Part shown: positions 45,792 to 57,487 of the stretch, in pieces | Layout of the letters: each line of letters begins with the position of its first letter | How positions within the stretch are numbered: position 1 is the first letter of the stretch | The notes under the pieces: model-generated | Databases searched by the model: none | Told to the model about the DNA's origin: nothing | The model's input: the letters and a program-made list of their open reading frames with translations, nothing else | Assembly (NCBI RefSeq): GCF_040546595.1 | Contig: NZ_JBEPOB010000001.1 | Span: 3,411,001 to 3,475,000, forward strand | DNA: 64,000 bases | From: Bosea sp. OAE506 | GTDB taxonomy: Bacteria; Pseudomonadota; Alphaproteobacteria; Rhizobiales; Beijerinckiaceae | Direction of reading: 5' to 3' | Position numbers and translations under genes: made by a program

Positions 45792-47159
45792 TCAGCCCAC
45801 GCCCAGCGACTTCAGCTTCCGGTGCAGTGCCGAACGTTCCATGCCGATGAATTCGGCCGTGCGCGAGATGTTCCCCGAGAAGCGGGCGATCTGGGCGATG
45901 AGATATTCGCGCTCGAAGATCTCGCGGGCGTCGCGCAGCGGCAGGCTCATCAGGCGCTCGCCACCCGAGCCCGAGGGCGTCGTCGGCACCATCGCCCCGA
46001 CCTCGGCCGGGAGCATGTCGACGGTGATGTCGGCGGTGGGATCGCCCTTGGTCAGGATCATCAGCCGCTCGACATTGTTTCTGAGCTCGCGAACGTTGCC
46101 CGGCCACTCATGGGACTGCAGCACCGCCATCGCATCGGCGCCGATGCGCCGCTTTGGCAGCCCCGAGGCGACCGAGATCTGCTCCATGAAGAACTCGATC
46201 AGCTCCGGCACGTCCTCACGGCGCTCCGACAGCGCCGGAACCTTCACCGGCACCACCGAGAGACGGTGATAGAGATCCTCGCGGAAATGGCCGCCCGCGA
46301 TGAGCTGGGCGAGATCGCGGCTGGTCGAGGAGATGATGCGGACATCGACATGGACGCGCGTGGCGCCGCCGACGCGCTGGAAGTTCTGGTCGACCAGCAC
46401 GCGCAAGATGCGATTCTGGGTCTCGCGCGGCATGTCGCCGATCTCGTCGATATAAAGCGAGCCGCCATGCGCCTCCTCGAGCGCGCCGACACGCCGCGAG
46501 CGGCCGTCGCCCGCCTCGACGCCGAAGAGCTCCTCCTCCATCGTCTCGGGCGTGATCGTCGCCGCGTTGATGACGACGAAGGGACCGGTCGCGCGCGTCG
46601 AGGCCTCGTGCAGCGTACGGGCGGCGAGTTCCTTGCCGCAGCCCGGCTCGCCGGTGATCAGCACGCGCGCATTGGTCGGCGCGACGCGCTCGATCGTCTG
46701 GCGCAGCTGATTGACGACCGTCGACCGGCCGACGATGCGGCTGGCCTGGACCGAGCCCTTCTTTAGTTCGCGCACTTCACGCCGCAGACGCGAGGCCTCG
46801 AGCGCGCGTTCGGCGACGAGAACGAGACGGTCGGCCTTGAAGGGCTTCTCGATGAAGTCGTAGGCGCCGCTCTTGATGGCGGAGACGGCGGTCTCGATGT
46901 TGCCGTGGCCCGAGATCATCACCACCGCCAGATCGGGATGGCTCTCCTTGATCAGTTCGAGGACCTGCAACCCGTCGAGGCGGCTGCCCTGGAGCCAGAT
47001 GTCGAGGAAGACGAGATTGGGCCGCCGCGCGGCGATCGCCACCAGCGCCTCGTCGGCGGAACTCGCCTTGCGGGTGCGATAGCCCTCGTCCTCGAGCAGG
47101 CCGGCGACCAGCTCGCGGATGTCGGCCTCGTCGTCGACGACCAGAATGTCAGCGCTCAT
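45792..47159 (-). CDS. ntrX: Nitrogen regulation response regulator NtrX
   Basis: A 455-residue response regulator. The receiver domain (1-120) has the phosphorylated Asp in [15 protein letters not shown] near 54 and Lys in [11 protein letters not shown]. The AAA+ domain has a Walker A variant [13 protein letters not shown] near 170 and Walker [10 protein letters not shown] near 237. The C-terminal Fis-type HTH is [24 protein letters not shown]. The sigma-54-contacting GAFTGA loop is missing ([20 protein letters not shown]), as known for alphaproteobacterial NtrX, so it probably works with sigma-70 promoters. It overlaps ntrY by four bases. Confidence 0.94.
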   Translation of the reverse strand: MSADILVVDDEADIRELVAGLLEDEGYRTRKASSADEALVAIAARRPNLVFLDIWLQGSRLDGLQVLELIKESHPDLAVVMISGHGNIETAVSAIKSGAYDFIEKPFKADRLVLVAERALEASRLRREVRELKKGSVQASRIVGRSTVVNQLRQTIERVAPTNARVLITGEPGCGKELAARTLHEASTRATGPFVVINAATITPETMEEELFGVEAGDGRSRRVGALEEAHGGSLYIDEIGDMPRETQNRILRVLVDQNFQRVGGATRVHVDVRIISSTSRDLAQLIAGGHFREDLYHRLSVVPVKVPALSERREDVPELIEFFMEQISVASGLPKRRIGADAMAVLQSHEWPGNVRELRNNVERLMILTKGDPTADITVDMLPAEVGAMVPTTPSGSGGERLMSLPLRDAREIFEREYLIAQIARFSGNISRTAEFIGMERSALHRKLKSLGVG

Positions 47160-49507
47160 ACGCGTATCCCATCATGCGTTTGCCGTCCCGACGCCGCGCT
47201 CCGCTGCGGATCGCCGCGGTCGCCTTCCCTCGCCTCTTCGGGCTCGGGACCGGTCTCGGGGAACCAGAGGCGGATGCGGGCGCCGCGCTGGCCCTCGGCC
47301 GCGTCCGGCCGATCGAGCAGCTCGATGCCGCCGCCATGGTCCTCGAGGATCTTGCCCACGATGGCGAGACCGAGCCCAGTCCCTCCCTCGCGGGTCGTCA
47401 TATAGGGCTCCAGCAGCTTTTGCCGCTGGTCCGCCGGCAGCCCCTTGCCGTTGTCGATGACGTCGATGACGATCCGGCCATCCTCGCGCCGCTCGAAGGC
47501 GACGTCGATCCGCCCCGGGCCGCGCTCGTCCATCGGCACAGCCTCGATCGCCTCTGTGGCGTTCTTGATCACATTGGTCAGAGCCTGCGAGAGCAGCCGC
47601 CGGTCGAAGCGCGCGAGTACGGCACCGGCCGGCAGGTTCTCGTTGATCGTCAGCTCGGGATTGCCGACGCGCATCAGGAAGACGATCTGGCGCACCGTTT
47701 CGGCGATGTCGTCCTGCGTCAGCGAGGGCTTCGGCATCCGGGCGAAGGAGGAGAACTCGTCGACCATGCGTCGGATATCCTCGACCTGGCGCACGATGGT
47801 CGCCGTGCACTGGTCGAAGATCTCCTTGTCCTCGGTGATGACGCGGCCGAATTTGCGGCGGATGCGTTCGGCCGAGAGCTGGATCGGCGTCAGAGGGTTC
47901 TTGATCTCGTGGGCGATGCGGCGGGCGACGTCGGCCCAGGCTGCGGTGCGCTGCGCCGAGACAAGGTCGGTGATGTCGTCCAGCGTAACCACCAGCCCGG
48001 CGCCGGAGCCCTCGCCTTCGCGCACCGCACGGACATTGACCATGCGGTCCTGGCCGGCGCGCGTGATGGCGATCTGCCCTGCGCTTTGGCGCTGGCGCCC
48101 GTTCAGTGCCTCGGTGACGAAGGCGGCGATCTCGGGGGCGACCTGCGCGATCGGCTGGCCGAGCAGGCGCCCGCCCGTGCCCAGCAGGCTCTCGGCCGAG
48201 CGGTTGGCGATGGTGATGTGGCCGTCGCGGTCGAGGCTCAGCACGCCGGACGAGACGCCGGACAGCACGGTCTCGGTGAAGCGGCGGCGACGATCGATCA
48301 CCTCGCTGGCCGTCACGAGCCCGTCGCGCTGGCGTCGCAGCTCGGCGGTCATCTTGTTGAAGGTCTCGCCGAGATGGGCGAGATCGCCCTCCGAGCGCCT
48401 GATCGGCACCTGAACGTAGAAATTCCCGCTCGAAACCTGGTCGGTGGCGTGGATCATCCGGCGGATCGGCGCGACCAGCGCGTTGGCGAAGCTCAGCCCG
48501 AGCCAGATCGCCGAGAGCAGCAGGATGACCGCGATCAGCCCGTACATCGAGGCAAAAGCGATCTGGACGCCCTTCCGGCGCGCATCGATGGAAATGTACT
48601 CCGCCGCAGCCGAACGGGCGATGGCGGGGAACTCCACGGCCAGCGGGTCGACCTGGCGGGCGATGTGGAGGAAGGCGTTGTCATAGGACGGGAGCTTGAC
48701 CACGGCCCCGAAGATCCGGCCGGTCGCCGGCAGAACACAGATCGGCTCCGGCGAGGACTGCGCATCGTCGAAGGCCGCGGCGTCGGGTTGGGGCGCGCCG
48801 CGCAGAACATCGATATTGGCGCGGACGAGGATCTTGTCCGGCGGCTGCATGATCGCCGCGACGGGCACTCCCAGCGCTGTCGCCCGCGCGGTCAGGAAGG
48901 TCTCGAACCATTTCCGGTCGACGTCATAGGCCGCCCGGGCGCGGGAGAGATCGTCGGCGAGGAGGCGGATCTCGCGGCCGAGCGACTGGCATTGCGACCC
49001 CGCATAGGCATCGGCCACCTCGACCGAGCGGAAGATCGCGTCGCGCATGCGGTCGGAGAACCAGGGCTCGAGGCCGCGCTCGATCGTGACGGTGGCGATG
49101 ATCGCGACCAGGACGGCCGGCAGCGCCGCGATGATGCTGAACAGCCCGACGATGCGGACATGCAGCCCCGCGGCAGCGGCGCCGGCGCGGCGGGCGCGGA
49201 TCAGAACGGACGTCTCGAAGGCGACGATGACCAGCAGCAGCAGGATCAGCAGGAAGTTGAGGACGAAGACGCCGACGACGACCTCGTGCACCGGCACCAC
49301 GGGGGTGACGCCCGAGAGGACGAGGAAGGTGACCAGCGCCGAGACCAGCGCGAACACGACCACGGTCGCGCCGAGCCATCCCGAAACGCGGCGCGGCGTG
49401 TCGTCGGCTCGCGGCACGATCCTGACGTCGCTCGAAGGGGCAGACACGATGGCAGACAACTCCCGGGCAGCCGGCAGACCCAAATCAGTCCGGCCGCGAT
49501 GCGGCAC
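47156..49507 (-). CDS. ntrY: Nitrogen regulation sensor histidine kinase NtrY
   Basis: A 783-residue membrane histidine kinase when started at GTG 49507; a GTG at 49447 (763 residues) has a GGGAG twelve bases upstream and may be the real start. Three hydrophobic segments lie in about residues 45-150, a periplasmic sensor stretch follows, and another helix is near 320. HAMP (VAPIRRMIHATDQVSSGNF) is near 355 and PAS near 405-510. The dimerisation/phosphoacceptor motif [20 protein letters not shown] is near 545, and the ATPase motifs are near 650-740 (DNGKGLP, GGTGLGLAIV). It phosphorylates NtrX. Confidence 0.93.
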   Translation of the reverse strand: MPHRGRTDLGLPAARELSAIVSAPSSDVRIVPRADDTPRRVSGWLGATVVVFALVSALVTFLVLSGVTPVVPVHEVVVGVFVLNFLLILLLLVIVAFETSVLIRARRAGAAAAGLHVRIVGLFSIIAALPAVLVAIIATVTIERGLEPWFSDRMRDAIFRSVEVADAYAGSQCQSLGREIRLLADDLSRARAAYDVDRKWFETFLTARATALGVPVAAIMQPPDKILVRANIDVLRGAPQPDAAAFDDAQSSPEPICVLPATGRIFGAVVKLPSYDNAFLHIARQVDPLAVEFPAIARSAAAEYISIDARRKGVQIAFASMYGLIAVILLLSAIWLGLSFANALVAPIRRMIHATDQVSSGNFYVQVPIRRSEGDLAHLGETFNKMTAELRRQRDGLVTASEVIDRRRRFTETVLSGVSSGVLSLDRDGHITIANRSAESLLGTGGRLLGQPIAQVAPEIAAFVTEALNGRQRQSAGQIAITRAGQDRMVNVRAVREGEGSGAGLVVTLDDITDLVSAQRTAAWADVARRIAHEIKNPLTPIQLSAERIRRKFGRVITEDKEIFDQCTATIVRQVEDIRRMVDEFSSFARMPKPSLTQDDIAETVRQIVFLMRVGNPELTINENLPAGAVLARFDRRLLSQALTNVIKNATEAIEAVPMDERGPGRIDVAFERREDGRIVIDVIDNGKGLPADQRQKLLEPYMTTREGGTGLGLAIVGKILEDHGGGIELLDRPDAAEGQRGARIRLWFPETGPEPEEAREGDRGDPQRSAASGRQTHDGIRV

Positions 49508-49571
49508 TGATGCGCCGCCGCAACGGTGTTGTCAAAATATGACATATGAAAGGCGGGCCTGCCGCCTTTCG

Positions 49572-51020
<1,449 letters not shown>

Positions 51021-51040
51021 TCACTGTGGTCCTGTAGGCC

Positions 51041-52183
51041 TCAAACTGCCTGCCGTGCCCGGAGTTGGTGCAGGGGCAGCAGAATTCGAAACGTCGTGCG
51101 CCGGGGGACGGACTCGCATTCGACGATCCCGCCATGGTCCCCGATCACCTTGGCGACGAGTGCAAGTCCAAGGCCACTGCCCTGGGCCTTGGTCGTGACG
51201 AAGGGATCGAACAGGTGCGGCAGCAGATCGGCGGGCACGCCGGGTCCGTTGTCGCGGATGCCGATCTCGAGCGGCAGCGCGATGCGGCCGGATGATCCGG
51301 GCACCTGCATGCGGATGCCCGGACGATAGGCCGTCGTCAGCGTGATCTCGCCGTCGATCGCTTGCGTTCCAATGGCTTCGGCCGCGTTCTTCATCAGGTT
51401 TAGCAGCACCTGGACGAGCTGGTCGCGGTTGCCGGAGACCGGCGGCAGCGAGGGATCGTAAATCTCGTTGAAGCGGATGTGGCGTGCGAAGCCGGACTGG
51501 GCGAGGCGCTTCACATGGTCGAGCACGTCGTGGACATTGACCGGATCGCGCTCGGTCGGCCGCTCGTCCCCGAATAGCTCGACGCGTTCGACCAGCTTCA
51601 CGATCCGGTCGGTCTCGTCGCAGATCAGCTGCGTCAGGATGCGCTCTTCGTCGGGAACCGTCGCTTCAAGCAGTTGCGCCGCCCCCCGGATGCCGGAAAG
51701 CGGGTTTTTGATCTCATGGGCCAGCATCGCGCCGAGCGCTGTGATCGAGCGGGCTGCCCCTCGATGCGTCAGCTGTCTGTCCATTTTTTCAGCAATTGTT
51801 CGTTCCTGCAGCATTATCACGACCGCATCGCCCTGGCTGGGCAGCGGCGAGGCAAAGACGTCGACGATGCGGTCGGCGCCCAGACGCGGCGAGCCGAGAT
51901 CGAGCCGGTACTCGCTGACGCTGGCGCCGCGGCGCTGCACCTCCTCGACCAGCGCCAGCACCGGCGAGCCGAAGGCGATGAGATCGTCGAGCCGCTGGCG
52001 CTTCAGCACGACCGCGCTCGACTGGAAGAAATCCTCGGCAGAGGTGTTGGCGTAGAGGATGCCATTGCGCTCGCCGATGACCACGACGGGCATCGGCAGC
52101 ACATTCAGGGCCTGCATCTCGATCGGATCGAGCAGGTAACCGTCCCTGCCCTTTCCGCCGCTCTCGGCGAACGCCATCGTCAT
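51041..52183 (-). CDS. ntrB: Nitrogen regulation sensor kinase NtrB (NR(II))
   Basis: A 380-residue cytosolic histidine kinase. The ATG at 52183 is used; a TTG at 52189 is two codons earlier. A PAS domain (about 25-130) is followed by the phosphoacceptor site [27 protein letters not shown] near 145 and ATPase motifs [18 protein letters not shown] and [18 protein letters not shown]. It phosphorylates or dephosphorylates NtrC under PII control. It follows dusB by about 15 bases, the nifR3-ntrB-ntrC arrangement. Confidence 0.94.
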   Translation of the reverse strand: MTMAFAESGGKGRDGYLLDPIEMQALNVLPMPVVVIGERNGILYANTSAEDFFQSSAVVLKRQRLDDLIAFGSPVLALVEEVQRRGASVSEYRLDLGSPRLGADRIVDVFASPLPSQGDAVVIMLQERTIAEKMDRQLTHRGAARSITALGAMLAHEIKNPLSGIRGAAQLLEATVPDEERILTQLICDETDRIVKLVERVELFGDERPTERDPVNVHDVLDHVKRLAQSGFARHIRFNEIYDPSLPPVSGNRDQLVQVLLNLMKNAAEAIGTQAIDGEITLTTAYRPGIRMQVPGSSGRIALPLEIGIRDNGPGVPADLLPHLFDPFVTTKAQGSGLGLALVAKVIGDHGGIVECESVPRRTTFRILLPLHQLRARQAV

Positions 52184-52198
52184 ACGCAATACCCCGGT

Positions 52199-53222
52199 TC
52201 AGGCCGCAGCGCGGCCGCAGGCAGGAGAGAACAGGCTAGCCATTGCCGCGAGGGCCTGGCTCGGATCATCCGTGGTCAGCAGCAGGCGCCGCGCCTCGGC
52301 GTCGGGAGCCGCGCCGCTGACAATCGCCTCGTCGGCATAGGCTGCCAGATGCTTGCGGGCGTGGCGCACGCCATGGGCCTTGCCCATCAGCGACAGCAGG
52401 CCCTCATAGTGCTCGCGGGCGACGGCGTGCTTCAGGGCGAGCGTCGGCGCAGGAGCGGCCCGCCCGTCGAGGCCCGCACCGATCGCCCCGACCACGCCAC
52501 GGGCGCCCCAGCGCCGCGCGACCGACCATCACCAGATCGGCGCCCGACTGGGCGAGGCATTCCCTGGCATCGTCGAGGCCGTGGATGTCGCCATTGGCGA
52601 CCAACGGAAAATCGCCGACGGCACGGACGGCGCTGATCGCCGCCCAGTCGGCGACCCCCTTGTAGAATTGCTGGCGCGTGCGGCCATGGACCGTGATCAG
52701 CTGCGCGCCGGACGCCACCGCCCGGCGGGCGAGCTCGGGCGCATTGCGGGAGGCATCGTCCCAGCCCAGCCGCATCTTCACCGTGACGGGGATCTTGACC
52801 GCGCCGACAGCGGCCTCGACCAGCGAGATGGCATGATCGAGATCGCGCATCAGGGCCGAGCCGGCCCAGCCGCCCGTGACCTTCTTGGCGGGGCAACCCA
52901 TGTTGATATCGACGATCGCCGCGCCATTGGCTTCCGCCAGACGCGCCGCCTCGCCCAGCCAATGCGGGTCGCAGCCGGCGAGCTGGACGACATGCGGCGA
53001 AATGTCGGAGCCCTCGGCTCGCAGCCGCGCTTCCTCGCTGCCGCGCACGAACTCGTCCGAGGCGACCATTTCCGAGACGACGAGGCCGGCCCCGAAACGG
53101 GCCGCGATCCGGCGCATGACGATGTCCGTCACCCCTGACATCGGCGCCAGCAGGGCGCGCGACGCGAGGGTCACAGGGAGCATAGCGGTCACGGCCGAGC
53201 CTGAATTAAAGGCAGCCTGCAT
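52199..53222 (-). pseudogene. dusB: tRNA-dihydrouridine synthase DusB (nifR3), frameshifted
   Basis: Two frames together cover a normal DusB. The first (from ATG 53222) encodes 242 good residues: FMN-barrel start LLAPMSGVTDIVMRRI, catalytic MGCPAKKVTGGWAGSALM near 108, VKMRLGWDD near 148, HGRTRQQFYKG near 179, and VMVGRAALGRPW ending at base 52497. It then turns into Arg-rich nonsense. The missing 98-residue C-terminus (VGAIGAGLDG... AREHYEGLLSLMGK... RKHLAAY) continues in another frame from 52495. One extra base at about 52496 explains it; without it the protein would be about 340 residues, the family length. This is either a real mutation or a sequence error. It is first in the ntr operon. 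Confidence 0.82.
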
Positions 53223-53336
53223 TGTGCATATTTATTGGACAATGCTGCGGGAGCGCAAGTGACTCTCGCGAAATAGTGCACCGCATCATCGTCCGCTCCC
53301 CAGCGCCATCGACCGCGGCCTTCGGGCTTGGCGGCG

Positions 53337-54593
53337 ATGCCTCCTGCGACTATCACCGAACCTCATTCAGGACAAAGAGCCGTGCCCGCCGAACGAGATG
53401 ACACCGACACCCCGGTTGCCGCGCTCGTCGTCGCGGGCGGCCGCGGCCTGAGGGCCGGGTTCGACGCGCCGAAGCAGTATCGGCTGCTCGGCGGCAGCCC
53501 GGTTCTGCGGCAGGCGCTGGCTCCTTTTCTGGCCACACCCCGGATCGGCCGAATTGCGGTGGTGATCGGCGCCGGCGACGAGGCGCGCTATGCGGATGCG
53601 GTCGCCGGGCTCGATGACGGCCGGCTCGCCCCACCGACGCTGGGCAGCGCGACCCGTCAGGACTCGGTTAGGCTGGGGCTTGAGGCGCTGCAGGCCGAGG
53701 GCTTCAGCGGGACGGTGCTGGTCCATGACGCCGCCAGGCCCTTCCTGACCGGGGCGCTGCTGGGCAGCGCCATGGCGGCGATCACGGCCGAGACGGTGGC
53801 GGCTATCCCCGTTCTGCCCGTGACGGACACGATCAAGCGCCTCGACGAGACCGGCCGCATCGCCGAGACGCCGCCGCGCGACCGGCTGGTGAGCGTGCAG
53901 ACCCCGCAGGCCTTCGCCTTCGCAGCGCTGCTGGGCGCGCATCGCGACGCAGAGGCGCAAGGTCGCGCCGGCTTCACCGACGATGCCGCGCTGATGGAAT
54001 GGGCGGGGCATCCCGTCGCGACCTTCGCCGGGGAACCCGCCAATATGAAGCTGACCCATCCCGAAGATTTCAGCCGCGCGGAAGGCGGAGGCTCTCCTGC
54101 CCTCGTCGTGCGCGTCGGCACGGGCTACGACGTCCATGCCTTCGCCGAGGGCGACCATGTCTGGCTCGGTGGTGTCCGCATCGCCCATGACCGCGGCGTG
54201 CTGGCTCATTCCGACGGCGACGTCGCGCTGCACGCGCTGACCGACGCCCTGCTCGGCGCGCTGGCCGAGGGCGACATCGGCACGCATTTTCCGCCGAGCG
54301 ATCCACAATGGCGGGGCGCGGCCTCACACCGCTTCCTCGCCTTCGCGGCGGAGAGGGTGCGGGCGCGCGGCGGGTTGATCGACTTCCTCGACGTGACCAT
54401 CGTCTGCGAGGCGCCGAAGGTCGGCCCGCATCGCGAGGCGATGCGCGAAGCCATTGCCGCGGCCGCCGGGGTTTCGATCGGCAAGGTTGCGATCAAGGCG
54501 ACGACCTCGGAGCGCATGGGCTTCACCGGGCGCAAGGAGGGGCTGGCCGCGCTCGCAACTGCGACGCTGCGCCTGCCCGACACGGAGGGCTGA
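53337..54593 (+). CDS. ispDF: Bifunctional IspD/IspF isoprenoid (MEP pathway) enzyme
   Basis: A 418-residue fusion. The IspD half (about 15-240) has [15 protein letters not shown], a variant of the GGxGxRxG cytidylyl-binding loop, and VHDAARPF near 125. The IspF half (about 255-418) starts [23 protein letters not shown] with zinc ligands Asp/His, then [19 protein letters not shown] and [16 protein letters not shown]. It makes CDP-methylerythritol and the cyclodiphosphate. The fusion is common in alphaproteobacteria. The start could be ATG 53337, TTG 53328 or GTG 53382, the last with AGGA nine bases before it. The stop is four bases before the cinA-like start. Confidence 0.92.
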   Translation: MPPATITEPHSGQRAVPAERDDTDTPVAALVVAGGRGLRAGFDAPKQYRLLGGSPVLRQALAPFLATPRIGRIAVVIGAGDEARYADAVAGLDDGRLAPPTLGSATRQDSVRLGLEALQAEGFSGTVLVHDAARPFLTGALLGSAMAAITAETVAAIPVLPVTDTIKRLDETGRIAETPPRDRLVSVQTPQAFAFAALLGAHRDAEAQGRAGFTDDAALMEWAGHPVATFAGEPANMKLTHPEDFSRAEGGGSPALVVRVGTGYDVHAFAEGDHVWLGGVRIAHDRGVLAHSDGDVALHALTDALLGALAEGDIGTHFPPSDPQWRGAASHRFLAFAAERVRARGGLIDFLDVTIVCEAPKVGPHREAMREAIAAAAGVSIGKVAIKATTSERMGFTGRKEGLAALATATLRLPDTEG

Positions 54594-54597
54594 GCTC

Positions 54598-55089
54598 ATG
54601 TTCGACGCGGAAACGACGCGCCTCGCCACGGCCGTGCTGGAGGCCTGCCGGGTGAAGGGGATCACCGTCGCGACGGTCGAGTCCTGCACCGGCGGGCTGG
54701 TCGGCGGCGCGCTGACCGCGATCGCCGGTTCGTCCGACGTGGTCATGGGTGGGCTCATCACCTATTCGAACGAAGCCAAGATGGCGCTGGCGGCCGTGCC
54801 GGAAGGCCTGCTCGCCGCCCATGGCGCCGTCAGCGAACCCGTCGCGCGGGCCATGGCGGAAGGCGGGCGCAGCGCCCTGTCTTCCAGCCTGGCTGTGTCG
54901 ATCACGGGAGTTGCCGGGCCTGGTGGCGGCAGCGAGGCCAAGCCCGTCGGCCTCGTCCATTTCGCCTGCGCGGGGCCCGACGGTACGGTTCATCGCGAAA
55001 TGCGGTTCGGCCTGCTGTCGCGCGACGAGATCCGGCGGCTTTCCGTGCTGACCGCGCTCGCCATGCTGCAGGAAGCGGCAGCCGGCTGA
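54598..55089 (+). CDS. CinA-family nicotinamide-nucleotide amidohydrolase (PncC-like)
   Basis: A 163-residue stand-alone CinA C-terminal domain. It has the family core VATVESCTGGLVGGALTAIAGSSDVVMGGLITYSNEAK (residues 23-60) and SITGVAGPGGGSEAKPVGLVHFA near 101. These enzymes deamidate NMN to nicotinic acid mononucleotide for NAD recycling. The ATG at 54598 follows the ispDF stop by four bases, so the two are co-transcribed. It converges on the COQ10-like gene. Confidence 0.9.
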   Translation: MFDAETTRLATAVLEACRVKGITVATVESCTGGLVGGALTAIAGSSDVVMGGLITYSNEAKMALAAVPEGLLAAHGAVSEPVARAMAEGGRSALSSSLAVSITGVAGPGGGSEAKPVGLVHFACAGPDGTVHREMRFGLLSRDEIRRLSVLTALAMLQEAAAG

Positions 55090-55090
55090 C

Positions 55091-55106
55091 GCGGCGATCA
55101 GGCCGC
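55091..55106. terminator. Small hairpin between convergent cinA-like and COQ10-like genes
   Basis: GCGGC, loop GATCAG, GCCGC: a five-base GC stem in the 18-base gap between two convergent genes. Weak, but well placed for a two-way terminator. Confidence 0.3.
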
Positions 55107-55107
55107 C

Positions 55108-55587
55108 TCAGGACGCCGTGATCGCCCCTCTGGCGGCACCGGTGCCATAGACGAGATCGGCCCGGCGCTCGAAGGCTTCGGCGAATTTGCGGAAGGCCTT
55201 GTCGAACATTGCGCCCATCAGCAGCCCGAGCATGCGGCTGGCGAATTCGTAGGAGATGAAGAAGCCGATCTCGCAGCCGCTCTCATGCGGCTTGAAGGTC
55301 CAGCGGTTCTCCAGATAGCGGAACGGGCCGTCGACATATTCGACGAGGATCCGCAAATTGGCCGGGTCGAGCGTGACGCGGCTGGTGAAGGTCTCGCGGA
55401 TCGCCTTGTAGCCGACGCTCATGTCGGCCAGCAGCACCTCGCCGCCGCCTTCCTGCGGGGTCCGGCGGCGGACCGTGAGCCCCTCACAGAGCGGCAGGAA
55501 CTGGGGGTACTTCTCGACATCGGCGACGAGCGCGAACATCTGCTCGGGGGTGTGGCGCACCCGCCGGGCGCTGTTGAACATCGGCAT
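55108..55587 (-). CDS. SRPBCC (START-like) protein of the COQ10/RatA family
   Basis: A 159-residue lipid-binding START-like protein. Family features are RRVRHTPEQMFALVADVEKYPQFLPLCEGLTV at the N-terminus, SRVTLDPANLRILVEYVDGPFRYLENRWTF in the middle and FFISYEFASRMLGLLMGAMFDKAFRKFAEAFERRA at the end. The mitochondrial COQ10 homologue binds ubiquinone and supports respiration; the name RatA toxin used in some databases should not be taken literally. It sits 15 bases after lipA on the same strand. Confidence 0.87.
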   Translation of the reverse strand: MPMFNSARRVRHTPEQMFALVADVEKYPQFLPLCEGLTVRRRTPQEGGGEVLLADMSVGYKAIRETFTSRVTLDPANLRILVEYVDGPFRYLENRWTFKPHESGCEIGFFISYEFASRMLGLLMGAMFDKAFRKFAEAFERRADLVYGTGAARGAITAS

Positions 55588-55602
55588 CGGATCGGTGCCT
55601 TC

Positions 55603-56628
55603 TCAGCCGCGGCTGTTGTGGCCGATGCCGACCTTCGCCTCGCGGGCCGCGCGCAGCCGCGCGAAATCCTCGCCGGCATGGTGCGAGGAGCGCGTCAGCG
55701 GCGTCGAGGACACCATCAGGAAGCCCTTCGCATAGGCGATCGCCTCGAAGCCCTTGAACTCCTCGGGCGTGACGAAGCGGATCACCGCATGGTGCTTGCG
55801 GGAGGGCGCGAGGTACTGACCGATGGTGATGAAATCGACATCGGCCGAGCGCAGATCGTCCATCAGCTGCAAGATCTCGTTCCGCTCCTCGCCGAGGCCG
55901 ACCATGATGCCGGACTTGGTGAAGATCGTCGGATCGAGCTCCTTGACCCGCTGCAACAGACGCAGTGAGTGGAAATAGCGCGCGCCGGGGCGCACCGTCA
56001 GATACTTGCCCGGCACGGTCTCGAGATTGTGGTTGAAGACGTCGGGCTTGGCCGCGACCACGACCTCGAGCGCGCCGGGCTTGCGCAGGAAGTCGGGCGT
56101 CAGGATCTCGATGGTGGTGCCGGGCGAAGCCTTGCGGATGGCGCGGATGACCTGAGCGAAATGCTCGGCGCCGCCATCCTTGAGGTCGTCGCGATCGACC
56201 GAGGTGATCACGACATGCTCGAGCCCGAGCTTGGCGACGGCCTGGGCGACCTTGGCCGGCTCGAGCGGGTCGAGCGGCTGCGGCACGCCGGTCTTGACGT
56301 TGCAGAAGGCGCAGGCCCGCGTGCAGGTGTCGCCCATGATCATGAAGGTGGCGTGCTTCTTTTCCCAGCACTCGCCGATATTGGGGCAGCCGGCCTCCTC
56401 GCAGACCGTGACCAGCTTCTCGGCCTTCACGATCTTCTGGGTCTCGGCCCATTTCGGCGAGCCCGGCGCCTTGACGCGGATCCAATCCGGCTTGCGCAGG
56501 ATCGGGTTCTCGGGTCGCTTCTGCTTCTCCGGGTGGCGCAGCTCCGCCGGGGCCTGGGCGGCCTCCGCCTTCGGATTGCCGACATTGGGCCGCGGATCGC
56601 GGTTGAGCAGGTCGAGGACGAGGGCCAT
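55603..56628 (-). CDS. lipA: Lipoyl synthase
   Basis: A 341-residue radical-SAM enzyme (346 residues if started at 56643). The auxiliary-cluster cysteines are in [13 protein letters not shown] near 80. The SAM cluster motif is CTRACAFC near 107, and the C-terminal Arg-Ser-Ser motif TRSSHHAGE near 310. It inserts sulfur into octanoyl groups on E2 and H proteins. Placement just downstream of the pyruvate dehydrogenase genes fits lipoylation of PdhC and the PdhB lipoyl domain. Confidence 0.96.
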   Translation of the reverse strand: MALVLDLLNRDPRPNVGNPKAEAAQAPAELRHPEKQKRPENPILRKPDWIRVKAPGSPKWAETQKIVKAEKLVTVCEEAGCPNIGECWEKKHATFMIMGDTCTRACAFCNVKTGVPQPLDPLEPAKVAQAVAKLGLEHVVITSVDRDDLKDGGAEHFAQVIRAIRKASPGTTIEILTPDFLRKPGALEVVVAAKPDVFNHNLETVPGKYLTVRPGARYFHSLRLLQRVKELDPTIFTKSGIMVGLGEERNEILQLMDDLRSADVDFITIGQYLAPSRKHHAVIRFVTPEEFKGFEAIAYAKGFLMVSSTPLTRSSHHAGEDFARLRAAREAKVGIGHNSRG

Positions 56629-56749
56629 CGGGACAGGATCCATCGCGGCGGCCTCTGGCCGCCGCCCGTCCCCTAGCTAATCGTCCCTGCCGCGCAGGGC
56701 AACCTTTGGCGCACCGGCCGCCCTGTCGCAGGGCGGCCTAGCCTGTCGG

Positions 56750-57028
56750 TCAGCGGCGTCCGCGCGCCGCGTTCCAGATCACGATGACGACGACGGCACC
56801 GGCGATCGCGGCGGCAAGCGTGCGCCAGAAGCCGAAGACCGCGATGTCGAGCAGGTCCGCCAGGCGGCTGCCGAGGAAGGAGCCGGCGACGCCGACGAGC
56901 ATGTTGGTGAAGAGGCCATGATCCGAGGAGGTGATCTTCTCGGCGATCCAGCCGGCGAGCATGCCGATGAAGATCGTGGCGAAGAAGCCATAGCCCGGCT
57001 GCGCCATGGTGGCGGCGAAGTTTTCCAT
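56750..57028 (-). CDS. GlsB/YeaQ/YmgE family (transglycosylase-associated) membrane protein
   Basis: A 92-residue protein with three membrane segments. Family features are the glycine-rich helices FFATIFIGMLAGWIAEKIT and GLFTNMLVGVAGSFLGSRLADLL. GGGGAC upstream supports the ATG at 57028; an upstream start at 57058 is less likely. Members are small stress-induced inner-membrane proteins of unknown mechanism. It precedes lipA by about 120 bases. Confidence 0.82.
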   Translation of the reverse strand: MENFAATMAQPGYGFFATIFIGMLAGWIAEKITSSDHGLFTNMLVGVAGSFLGSRLADLLDIAVFGFWRTLAAAIAGAVVVIVIWNAARGRR

Positions 57029-57107
57029 TGTCGTGCTGTCCCCAGTCCGTTCGCGCAAGGCTCGCGCGAATGCACCGCCACAACAAGCCCGGCCGCGGAA
57101 GGTTCCC

Positions 57108-57446
57108 TCAGGCGATGAAGCGGGCGAGCAGCACCACGAGAATCGCGCCGATGACCGCCATCGCCATCTCGTCGAGACGCGCGGAGCCGGTCTGGACCCG
57201 CCAGCCCGTCAGGCGCACCAGCCCCTGCCCGACCAGCATGCCGAGCAGGCCGACGACCGCGTGGCGCAGGAGCCCGCCCCCGCCGACGACGAGGCTGGCT
57301 GCGAAGCCCGTCACCGTGCCCAGCGCCACCGTCGGCGCGATCACGCGCCAGTCGAGCACGAGACCGCGGCCGGGCGGCAGGATCTCGACCTGCTCGTCGG
57401 GCACGATGGTGTCGGGGGCTTTGGGTTTGCGGGTGCGGGGCGTCAT
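57108..57446 (-). CDS. Small membrane protein, possible YeaQ/GlsB-like paralogue
   Basis: A 112-residue protein. The first 35 residues are charged and polar (TPRTRKPKAPDTIVPDEQ) and three hydrophobic helices follow (VIAPTVALGTVTGFAASLVV, GLLRHAVVGLLGMLVGQGLV and AMAVIGAILVVLLARFI). The glycine-rich helix pattern resembles the neighbouring YeaQ-family gene, but I am not sure of the family. The ATG at 57446 is chosen; the longer open frame upstream overlaps the hydrolase gene. About 80 bases separate it from the next gene. Confidence 0.65.
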   Translation of the reverse strand: MTPRTRKPKAPDTIVPDEQVEILPPGRGLVLDWRVIAPTVALGTVTGFAASLVVGGGGLLRHAVVGLLGMLVGQGLVRLTGWRVQTGSARLDEMAMAVIGAILVVLLARFIA

Positions 57447-57487
57447 GGCCGGGATATGCGGATCGGCTGGCGCAAAATCCAGAGGGG

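Noticed and set aside
55108..55587. A RatA-type toxin of a toxin-antitoxin system
   Set aside because: No antitoxin partner is present, and the protein fits the COQ10-like ubiquinone-binding group found in this conserved gene order.
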